From assembly GCA_021772215.1 (NCBI GenBank), contig JAJFMK010000252.1, positions 1 through 5,104 on the forward strand: a DNA stretch of 5,104 nt, written 5' to 3'. The notes under the pieces are model-generated. The model did no database searches. It had not been told where the DNA came from and saw only the letters and a list, made by a program, of their open reading frames with translations. The position numbers and the translations under genes are program-made. Source of the DNA: Chlamydiota bacterium (lineage in GTDB: Bacteria; Chlamydiota; Chlamydiia; Chlamydiales; JAJFMK01). Each line of letters begins with the position of its first letter. Positions within the stretch are counted from its first letter, which is position 1. Shown here one piece after another: positions 1-4,519 of this stretch.

Positions 1-281
1 ACCCCCAAATCCCCTTAGAAGAGGCGCACTTTATCGACATCCGCCAGAGCATGCAAAATGGCGGCGGCCCAGCCTGCCTCCGCCTGCCCGCCCCACTAAC
101 AGAAGATGAAGAGTCCTCTGTCAATCCCAACTTCCTCCTAACAGATACCCTCCTAGACAAACTAACCACCTGGGTCGAAAACCACTACCGCGACCACCTC
201 TCACCAAACGACCTTCAGGACCCCAAACTCCACAAAGAGTGCCAAGAGGCGCTCCATGAGCTCTCCTCACTCCTAAAATAG
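1..281 (+). CDS. astB: N-succinylarginine dihydrolase, C-terminal part (5' end outside window)
   Basis: AstB hydrolyses N2-succinylarginine to N2-succinylornithine, ammonia and CO2, the second step of the cytoplasmic arginine succinyltransferase pathway. The reading frame is open from base 3 to the TAG at 279-281, so the gene enters from the left and about 93 codons are visible. The internal ATG at 51 is not the start. Evidence is the segment RQSMQNGGGPACLRL, the family's conserved block with the catalytic cysteine (Cys365 in E. coli, from memory). It is followed by a typical C-terminal run: a VNPN segment, then LLTDTLLDKLTTWV, HYRDHLSPNDLQDP and EALHELSSLL. The protein ends about 15 residues earlier than the E. 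coli enzyme, lacking the final GSVYPFQ-like tail. No other ast genes are in view. The last codons are copied further downstream at about 754-801. No terminator is visible after the stop. Confidence 0.93.
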   Translation, partial: PQIPLEEAHFIDIRQSMQNGGGPACLRLPAPLTEDEESSVNPNFLLTDTLLDKLTTWVENHYRDHLSPNDLQDPKLHKECQEALHELSSLLK

Positions 282-291
282 CTTATCTCGG

Positions 292-320
292 TTGACACGA
301 TCCTCTTCACAAATTACTAT
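292..320 (+). promoter_or_regulatory. Sigma-70-type promoter of the first tandem-family gene
   Basis: A perfect -35 box TTGACA (292-297), a 17-bp spacer and TACTAT (315-320, four of six matches to TATAAT) lie 11 bp after the astB stop and 26 bp before the ATG at 347. The same arrangement recurs before the paralogue at 865, which supports it as a working promoter rather than a chance match. It implies that this gene is transcribed independently of astB. Confidence 0.65.
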
Positions 321-346
321 CCTCCCCTAAAACAGGAGATTTGAGT

Positions 347-724
347 ATGAGCTTAAGTACCACACAAAAAATTGTTCTGAAAATTGAGGCCTTTCCACAA
401 CCAAACGAAGAGCTTCCTATATCAGAAACACTGCATAGTGCTTTATTTAAGGGCTACGACCAGGGCAAAGATTCAGTCCCCCCAGGTACTCCTTTTTCAT
501 TCTCGTTATTTTGCGTTGACAAGTCGGATAACGAGAAAGAAATGCGATTTCAAACTCAATTAACAAAAGAGGTTATTCATCCAAACCCCCTTTATAAAAA
601 CAGGCTTTATAAATATTATAACAGAGATTATAATTACAAAATTAAATATACACCTAAAGATAACAACCTAAAGACCATAACTGTAATATTCAAAACAATT
701 GTCGACAAAGAACATGACGAATAA
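347..724 (+). CDS. Hypothetical protein, tandem paralogue 1 (125 aa)
   Basis: I do not recognise this family and assign no function. The ATG at 347 is chosen because AGGAG (334-338) lies 8 nt upstream. The in-frame TTG at 341 would leave only 2 nt of spacing. The product is a small soluble-looking protein without signal peptide or membrane segment. It has short alternating strands (FSFSLF at 50-55, MRFQTQL at 66-72, ITVIFKTIV at 111-119) suggesting a beta-rich fold, and a basic aromatic stretch near 84-101 (KNRLYKYY, then DYNYKIKY). It aligns along most of its length with the next gene: PPGTPF/TPGEPF, KNRLxxYY/KNKLxxYY, DYNYK/EYPYK and the IF...K.H..E ending. Base composition is markedly AT-rich: 30 G+C in the 120 bases 541-660. 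This suggests foreign origin or relaxed constraint. It could be a secreted effector or a lineage-specific orphan; nothing here decides. Confidence 0.75.
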   Translation: MSLSTTQKIVLKIEAFPQPNEELPISETLHSALFKGYDQGKDSVPPGTPFSFSLFCVDKSDNEKEMRFQTQLTKEVIHPNPLYKNRLYKYYNRDYNYKIKYTPKDNNLKTITVIFKTIVDKEHDE

Positions 725-733
725 TTCAAACTA

Positions 734-768
734 CTTTCGCTAAAAAGAACTTCTTAGAAGCTCGAAAG
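734..768 (+). repeat. Inverted repeat between the tandem paralogues
   Basis: CTTTCG (734-739) and CGAAAG (763-768) are perfect inverted repeats enclosing a second short pair, CTTC (750-753) and GAAG (757-760). The RNA could form an interrupted hairpin 10 bases after the stop of paralogue 1. There is no following T-run, so it is not a standard intrinsic terminator. Its right arm lies inside the astB-tail relic, at the approximate junction of the duplication. Confidence 0.3.
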
Positions 769-801
769 GAGTTCCATGAGCTCTCCTCAACACTAAAATA
801 A
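754..801 (+). pseudogene. Relic copy of the astB 3' end in the leader of tandem paralogue 2
   Basis: Read in frame from about 754, this stretch ends in FHELSSTLK followed by TAA (799-801), against LHELSSLLK-TAG of astB (252-281). Seventeen bases are identical (253-269 and 773-789), as are 273-280 and 793-800, at a constant offset of 520 with no gap. Similarity fades upstream of the shared block, so only the last 10-16 codons were carried over. There is no start codon and no reason to think it is translated. It is the scar of a tandem duplication whose unit began inside astB. Confidence 0.8.
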
Positions 802-810
802 CGCACCTGG

Positions 811-839
811 TTGACAAACTTCTATTCCCCGAATAGCAT
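811..839 (+). promoter_or_regulatory. Sigma-70-type promoter of the second tandem-family gene
   Basis: TTGACA (811-816), a 17-bp spacer and TAGCAT (834-839) duplicate the geometry of the promoter at 292-320. The -35 box starts 54 bp before the ATG here and 55 bp before it in the first copy. The TTG inside this -35 box happens to be in frame with the gene and could be mistaken for a start codon. It has no ribosome binding site and belongs to the promoter. Confidence 0.65.
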
Positions 840-864
840 CCCGGCTAAAACTGGAGATTTAATT

Positions 865-1281
865 ATGAGCATAGTGCCTAGCCACCGAGAAGAAGTAAGC
901 GGATCTACTCTCGGACCCGAACATAGTCGGATCAAGGAGTGTTCTCTTGAGGAATCTTCTTTCTGTTCTGTCACCAGAGCTGTTTATATGAAGGCAAAAG
1001 AGAGTATCACCCCTGGAGAGCCCTTTCACTTTGTCCTCGCATACGTATATAAAGAACAGAGTCGAACTAGTGAACATACTTTCAAGGCAAAATTGGTCAA
1101 AAAGAGCAATGTGAATGAATATAGTTCTGCGGATGCGCATAAAAATAAGCTTTCTGAATATTACGATGGCCGAGAATATCCTTATAAATCGAAGTTTACA
1201 ATTTCAGATGAGCACGACTTGAACAGATTTCTTATTACCATTATTTTCCAAGAGATCACAGAAAAAGCCCACGCCGAATAA
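865..1281 (+). CDS. Hypothetical protein, tandem paralogue 2 (138 aa)
   Basis: This is a paralogue of the 125-aa protein upstream and its function is unknown. The ATG at 865 follows GGAG (853-856) by 8 nt, the same spacing as in the first copy, within a shared GGAGATTT leader. Conserved blocks are TPGEPFHF (49-56), FKAKLVKK (73-80), KNKLSEYYDGREYPYK (93-108) and LITIIFQEITEKAHAE (123-138). The N-terminal 30 residues differ from copy 1 and are longer, with two cysteines (26, 34). No signal peptide or membrane helix is seen, and the predicted character is beta-rich and charged. It is less AT-rich than copy 1. The stop is followed immediately by the remnant of another copy's C-terminus. The divergence of the two proteins, well below half identical by eye, shows an old duplication kept as two open frames, which argues for function. 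Confidence 0.75.
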   Translation: MSIVPSHREEVSGSTLGPEHSRIKECSLEESSFCSVTRAVYMKAKESITPGEPFHFVLAYVYKEQSRTSEHTFKAKLVKKSNVNEYSSADAHKNKLSEYYDGREYPYKSKFTISDEHDLNRFLITIIFQEITEKAHAE

Positions 1282-1283
1282 AA

Positions 1284-1331
1284 TTAACGATAATTTTCAC
1301 ACGTATCCTTATCAAGGAACACGACGACTAA
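1284..1331 (+). pseudogene. Relic of the 3' end of a third tandem-family paralogue
   Basis: Beginning 2 bases after the stop of paralogue 2 and in another frame, codons 1284-1331 read LTIIFTRILIKEHDD-TAA. Without any gap this matches the end of paralogue 1 (TVIFKTIVDKEHDE-TAA, 8 of the last 14 residues) and of paralogue 2 (TIIFQEITEKAHAE-TAA, 7 of 14). At base level I count 30 of 45 matches to copy 1 and 27 of 45 to copy 2. Copies 1 and 2 match each other at 28 of 45. The relic is therefore about equally distant from both, as expected of a separate family member rather than a fresh slippage copy. No start or upstream body remains. Confidence 0.72.
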
Positions 1332-1360
1332 TGAGTAAAAGATAATACAATCCGTCGCCA

Positions 1361-1389
1361 TTGACATAATCCAAATATTTCCTTACATA
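1361..1389 (+). promoter_or_regulatory. Candidate promoter of the membrane operon
   Basis: A perfect TTGACA (1361-1366) lies 46 bp before the ATG at 1413. At 17-bp spacing the -10 candidate is TACATA (1384-1389), only a fair match, so the -10 assignment is uncertain. It lies after the paralogue relic and before the first membrane gene, where an operon promoter is expected. Its use of the same perfect -35 box as the two tandem-family promoters may be common descent or chance. Confidence 0.45.
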
Positions 1390-1412
1390 GGGGATTTAAT
1401 GGAGGTGGGGTT

Positions 1413-1667
1413 ATGCTTAACAAAACTCTCTTTGGATTGGCAGGTGGGTTAGTCTGGGGTATCACGGTCTTTACTTTCACCTGGATCGCCGCTTTCACAG
1501 GATATGGCGCTCAGTTTTTCTCGATTTTAAAGATGATCTATCCCCCGTATGAGGTGTCAGCGGTGGGCTCTTTGGTCGGCTTTATATGTGGCTTTTTTCA
1601 TGGCTACCTCTCTCTCTACTTTGCTAGCGCAATCTATAACCACTTTGGTCGGGTGTGGAGCATCTAG
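1413..1667 (+). CDS. Small two-helix membrane protein, holin-like family (84 aa)
   Basis: The start ATG follows GGAGG (1401-1405) at 7 nt. The protein has two hydrophobic segments, about residues 5-31 (glycine-rich, with GLAGGLVWGITVF) and 51-76 (VGSLVGFICGFFHGYLSLYF), joined by a loop containing TGYGAQF and IYPPYEVS, and it ends with YNHFGRVWSI. This layout, with GGxxWG, IYPxYxVSxxGS and a closing YNxF, matches my recollection of small chromosomal proteins that databases label 'bacteriophage holin'. I see no lysis genes nearby, so a phage lysis role is unlikely. Its last 13 bases overlap the GTG start of the TauE-type permease, so the two are probably translationally coupled. A role as a small accessory subunit of the exporter is possible but is inference. 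Confidence 0.75.
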   Translation: MLNKTLFGLAGGLVWGITVFTFTWIAAFTGYGAQFFSILKMIYPPYEVSAVGSLVGFICGFFHGYLSLYFASAIYNHFGRVWSI

Positions 1668-2488
1668 ACTTTTCGATCATTCTATTTTTTGCCTCGATTG
1701 TGGCGGGCGTCTTTGGCGCCCTGTCAGGTCTTGGCGGCGGAATTGTGATCGTCCCTCTCCTCGTTTTGGGCTTTCAGATCGACACCCAGTTTGCCATTGG
1801 CGCCAGCTTGATTGCTGTGATCGCTACCTCGAGCGGCGCCTCTGTTGCCTTCTTAAACAAGGGAATCACCAATTTACGAGTCGGGCTCTTTTTGGAGACA
1901 GCCACCGTCTTAGGAGCAATCATTGGCGCTTATCTAGCAGTTATGGCCCCCGACCGTCTCCTCCACTTTATCTTTGGCCTCGTGCTGATCTACAGCGTCG
2001 TCTCCTCATTTCACTACCGCGGCCATGTCGATCAGGTCGACACCAAACCGGACAAACACTCCTACAAACTGCACTTAGGAAACCGCTATCCTGTTGATGG
2101 TAAGTTAGTTGAATATCGCGTCCATCGCATTCCGCTTGGCTGGTCTTTGATGCTGATCGCCGGCGCCCTCTCCGGCATGCTCGGTATCGGCTCAGGCGCC
2201 TTCAATGTTTTAGCGCTGCAAAGGGCGATGACGCTACCTTTCAAGGTCGCTACAACGACGAGTAACTTTATTATCGGCGTCACCGCCGCGGCGAGCGCCG
2301 GCACCTTTTTGCACCTCGGATACATCTCGCCTCCGATCGTCATGCCGCTCGTCCCCGGTGTTTTGATCGGCTCATTTGTGGGCGCAAAAATCTTAATGCG
2401 CACAAAGCTCTCCTCACTCCAGACGATCTTTAGCGTTATCATCCTCGCCATCGGCCTGCAGATGATCTACTCGGGGGTGATGGGTTAA
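1655..2488 (+). CDS. TauE/SafE-family (DUF81) membrane transporter (277 aa)
   Basis: This is an integral inner-membrane permease of the TauE/SafE family, whose studied members export sulfite, sulfoacetate or related anions; the substrate here cannot be read from sequence. It has the family's two-repeat design. The first half starts with GALSGLGGGIVIVPLL (21-36) and the second with AGALSGMLGIGSGAFN (169-184), each followed by several hydrophobic helices. A hydrophilic loop (about 119-160) containing KLVEYRVHRIPLGWSL links the halves. The stretch TTSNFIIGVTAAASAGTFLHLG (201-222) is typical of the subfamily paired with DUF1634. Where relatives, as I recall them, read GIGSGALKVPAMD after the second motif, this protein reads GIGSGAFNVLALQ, so that usually conserved segment is altered. 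The start is GTG at 1655, overlapping the upstream gene by 13 bases. The stop overlaps the next ATG by one base. Confidence 0.9.
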   Translation: MEHLDFSIILFFASIVAGVFGALSGLGGGIVIVPLLVLGFQIDTQFAIGASLIAVIATSSGASVAFLNKGITNLRVGLFLETATVLGAIIGAYLAVMAPDRLLHFIFGLVLIYSVVSSFHYRGHVDQVDTKPDKHSYKLHLGNRYPVDGKLVEYRVHRIPLGWSLMLIAGALSGMLGIGSGAFNVLALQRAMTLPFKVATTTSNFIIGVTAAASAGTFLHLGYISPPIVMPLVPGVLIGSFVGAKILMRTKLSSLQTIFSVIILAIGLQMIYSGVMG

Positions 2489-2865
2489 TGCGCACTTTAA
2501 CCGACTATGAGATAGAGAGTCTCATCTCAAGGCTTCTCAAAGTGGGGATCGCCCTCTCATCGATCATCGTCATTTTGGGCGGCGTCCTCTTTTTACTCCA
2601 CGAGGGGGACATTCCAGTCAAATATCACATCTTTCTCGGTGAACCCGACTATCTCAAAGACTTAGGGGATGTGGAGCGCTCAGCCCTTGAGGGGCAGCCA
2701 GTTGCCATCATCCAGTGGGGAGTCATCCTCCTGATTGCCACCCCGATCGCCCGAGAACTGCTCTGTTTTATAGGATTTCTTTTACGCGGTGAGTGGAAAT
2801 TTGTCTTCATCACCCTCTTTACCTCCCTTCTCCTTCTGATCAGCTTCTTCGGTCTCTTCGCTTAA
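2488..2865 (+). CDS. DUF1634 family membrane protein (125 aa)
   Basis: This small membrane protein has three predicted helices: about 16-37 (LLKVGIALSSIIVILGGVLF), 71-98 (ending TPIARELLCFIGFL) and 104-124. The signature is ISRLLKVGI near the N-terminus and IIQWGVILLIATPIAR (74-89), which fits the DUF1634 pattern as I remember it. DUF1634 genes commonly sit directly next to TauE/SafE genes, and here the ATG shares its A with the TAA of the permease (TAATG), so translation is almost certainly coupled. The biochemical role of the family is not established; a transporter partner is the natural inference. The segment between helices 1 and 2 (about 38-70) is acidic and probably on one face of the membrane. 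No convincing terminator follows the stop. Confidence 0.88.
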   Translation: MRTLTDYEIESLISRLLKVGIALSSIIVILGGVLFLLHEGDIPVKYHIFLGEPDYLKDLGDVERSALEGQPVAIIQWGVILLIATPIARELLCFIGFLLRGEWKFVFITLFTSLLLLISFFGLFA

Positions 2866-2869
2866 ACTC

Positions 2870-2898
2870 TTTAAAAAAAGGGCAAACTCCATTAAAAT
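2870..2898 (+). promoter_or_regulatory. Candidate promoter of the translocator-like operon
   Basis: TTTAAA (2870-2875, four of six matches to TTGACA), a 17-bp spacer and TAAAAT (2893-2898, five of six to TATAAT) lie just after the DUF1634 stop and 38 bp before the chosen GTG at 2937. This is the only gap larger than a few bases between 1413 and 5104 (71 bp to that GTG), so it is the natural place for a new promoter. The region is A-rich, so chance matches are easy. Confidence 0.45.
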
Positions 2899-2936
2899 GG
2901 TGACTCCCTGTAACAAAGCAGGTGATGGAGGTACCC

Positions 2937-3464
2937 GTGACGATCGAAGAGCTTGATTTTGACGAACTTAACGAAATAGATGGCATTGCTCAGCTGCAGA
3001 AGCAGCAGGATATGAGCTTGGAAGATCTCACTTTCTTGGTTAACCATGAGAGAGTTGCCAAGCTGGAAACGAATATCCGTGAGGAATTTAAGGGGATTTC
3101 TGATCGTAATGCGCGGATTAAGCGGCTACACCAGCTGATCCAGGCGGTCAATACTGCGACGGATTCCAAAGGAAATCTTGATATTTCCAACAATAAAGAG
3201 CTTCAGGAGCTGATCCGCCTCGCCAAAGAGGAGCTAGGCGTCGAACTTCCTCTGGGGAAAAATCAGTTTAATGCCCTCGAGCGCGACCGCCTAGTCGACA
3301 ATATTCGCATGTCGGTCGATGATCTCAATGTAGAAAATGATCTGCAGCTGCAGAAAGTCTCTCGCCTCAACAACGAAAGGCAGGAGTCTTATCAGCTGGC
3401 AAAGTCGATTTTAAAAACACTTCACGAAGTGAAGGTGCGCCAAGCGCAAAACATGAGTAGATAA
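2937..3464 (+). CDS. Coiled-coil protein, candidate T3SS tip/filament protein (EspA/SseB-like), 175 aa
   Basis: This is not a certain identification. The protein is acidic, lacks a signal peptide and has no membrane segment. An acidic N-terminus (TIEELDFDELNEIDGIAQL) leads into helical, heptad-like stretches (about 35-75 and 115-175). The last 60 residues (RDRLVDNIRMSVDDLN, later NERQESYQLAKSILKTLHEV and a final QNMSR) resemble the C-terminal coiled coil of EspA/SseB-type filament and tip proteins, which end in a similar amphipathic helix and a short NI/NM-x tail. The length (175-180) is near SseB and EspA (about 190). Start choice: GTG at 2937 has GGAGG (2927-2931) 5 nt upstream, the same spacing as the gene at 4520. 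In-frame GTG 2922 and ATG 2925 lack a well-placed site but cannot be excluded. The gene is first in an apparent operon, and the next ATG is 1 nt after its TAA. Confidence 0.7.
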   Translation: MTIEELDFDELNEIDGIAQLQKQQDMSLEDLTFLVNHERVAKLETNIREEFKGISDRNARIKRLHQLIQAVNTATDSKGNLDISNNKELQELIRLAKEELGVELPLGKNQFNALERDRLVDNIRMSVDDLNVENDLQLQKVSRLNNERQESYQLAKSILKTLHEVKVRQAQNMSR

Positions 3465-3465
3465 G

Positions 3466-4509
3466 ATGGTTGAAGCCATTGGTGGAACAAAAACAGTCGG
3501 CGCTCTCGAAACAGCTGTTGGTCAGGAGCAGAATTCAAAGGATAAGGTGGTTCCTTGCTGGACCCCTCCTTTCGTGCAAGACCAGATGGTCTCGGCTGCG
3601 CCAAAAGCCGAAGAGACTCAATCGATAGCCAAAGCAGAAGAGTCACAAAGCTGGAGCTTTTTTGGCACCGTGCGCTCAATCTGGAACTGGATCACCGGCC
3701 GAGAGGTCGATGAGGAGCTAGCCCCTGAACAACAAGAACAGCTTACCCACTGCTACCGCAAAACTAAAGAGGCTTTAGTCGAACTCTCCTCAGCTCCGAA
3801 AGAGGAGATCGATGAGACACTCGACATCGCTAGAGCGCTCGTCCAACTCTACAAGGAGCTAGACCTGCTTAAAGGCGAAGCGATCCGCACACAGGCGGTC
3901 AACTTCCAGCAGAAGCGCAAAGAGACCGATGAGAAGGTCAAAGAGATCGAAGCGAAGCGCGACGAGCTGATTAAGAGCTTAAAAAACAGCGACTACTTCA
4001 AAAGATTCTTCCACGCCATCGCTCCTTTGCAGGCTGCAATGATCGCCTTTACAGGCGGCACCTATGCTGGAGTTATGGTCCTATCGCTAGCTGTAACGCT
4101 CGCAATCGAAGAGATGAGTGGCGGTAAAGGTAAAGAGTGGGTTGCAAAACAGTTTGCCGGCGACGACACGATCAAACAGGATAACATTGAGGCGCGGCTG
4201 CAGAGTTGGTCGACCCTTCTCTCGGTAGGCTTAGCAGTTTATGGCTCCCAGAGCCCCGAAGCTGCTGCCCGCGCAGCGACATTGATGGAAGGAACTGCTG
4301 GAGCCCTACAGGGAGTGACAAAGTACAGAGTTGATCAGAGACAGGCTGAGCTGATTGAACTGAAGTTCAAACATGAACGGTTAGAAAAGAAGAGAAATAA
4401 AACCGCTGGCAACATGGCCAATGAAGAGAAGGCACGCATAGAATACCTTGGAAAAGTTATTCGAATGCTGCAAAATGAGATCGATACTGGTATTGCGGTA
4501 TTAAACTAA
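3466..4509 (+). CDS. Hydrophobic-core coiled-coil protein, candidate T3SS major translocator (SseC/EspD/YopB-like), 347 aa
   Basis: The architecture is that of pore-forming T3SS translocators. The hydrophilic N-terminus has a duplicated KAEE(T/S)QS motif (47-62) and a Trp-rich patch (WSFFGTVRSIWNWITG, 63-78). A charged coiled coil covers about 115-176. A long hydrophobic hairpin-like stretch spans 181-214 (FFHAIAPLQAAMIAF, then GGTYAGVMVLSLAVTLAI). A second, weaker hydrophobic stretch is at about 249-285, and a C-terminal coiled coil (286-344) contains QGVTKYRVDQRQAELIELK and ends in LQNEIDTGIAVLN. G-rich QG..xY...xAEL stretches followed by coiled coil are typical of YopB/EspD/IpaB C-termini as I recall them. 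No Sec signal is present, as expected for T3SS cargo. At 347 aa it is shorter than SseC (about 484). No PxLxxP chaperone-binding motif was found. Initiation depends on coupling: the ATG lies 1 nt after the upstream TAA and has no good Shine-Dalgarno sequence. A generic membrane-active secreted protein is the alternative. Confidence 0.72.
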   Translation: MVEAIGGTKTVGALETAVGQEQNSKDKVVPCWTPPFVQDQMVSAAPKAEETQSIAKAEESQSWSFFGTVRSIWNWITGREVDEELAPEQQEQLTHCYRKTKEALVELSSAPKEEIDETLDIARALVQLYKELDLLKGEAIRTQAVNFQQKRKETDEKVKEIEAKRDELIKSLKNSDYFKRFFHAIAPLQAAMIAFTGGTYAGVMVLSLAVTLAIEEMSGGKGKEWVAKQFAGDDTIKQDNIEARLQSWSTLLSVGLAVYGSQSPEAAARAATLMEGTAGALQGVTKYRVDQRQAELIELKFKHERLEKKRNKTAGNMANEEKARIEYLGKVIRMLQNEIDTGIAVLN

Positions 4510-4514
4510 GGAGG
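4508..4514 (+). promoter_or_regulatory. Strong Shine-Dalgarno overlapping the upstream stop codon
   Basis: AAGGAGG lies 5 nt before the ATG at 4520, and its first two A's belong to the TAA of the preceding gene. Ribosomes ending the 347-aa protein would sit on this site, so translation of the two genes is probably coupled, with strong re-initiation. Confidence 0.7.
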
Positions 4515-4519
4515 AATCG

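Noticed and set aside
341..346. TTG start for paralogue 1
   Set aside because: It is only 2 nt from AGGAG; the ATG at 347 has the proper 8-nt spacing.
811..864. Extended N-terminus of paralogue 2 starting at TTG 811
   Set aside because: The TTG is part of a perfect -35 box, has no ribosome binding site, and the ATG at 865 has GGAG at 8 nt as in the sister gene.
859..1140. Reverse-strand open frame of 93 codons
   Set aside because: Antisense shadow of paralogue 2, without a recognisable domain or ribosome binding site.
1331..1345. Four-codon frame ATG AGT AAA AGA TAA as a leader peptide
   Set aside because: Too short, 12 nt from a weak AAGGA, upstream of the promoter proposed at 1361, and without attenuator structure.
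1549..2097. Forward open frame of 182 codons overlapping the permease
   Set aside because: Out-of-frame shadow of the TauE/SafE gene; its translation is rich in Arg, Cys and Ser without domain features.
2086..2451. Reverse-strand open frame of 121 codons
   Set aside because: Lies wholly within the TauE/SafE gene on the opposite strand; no family recognised.
2867..2900. Terminator after the DUF1634 gene (CTCTTT-AAAA-AAAGGG, or CCAT-TAAA-ATGG)
   Set aside because: Stems are short and A/T-rich, and no T-run follows either; I do not see a credible intrinsic terminator here.
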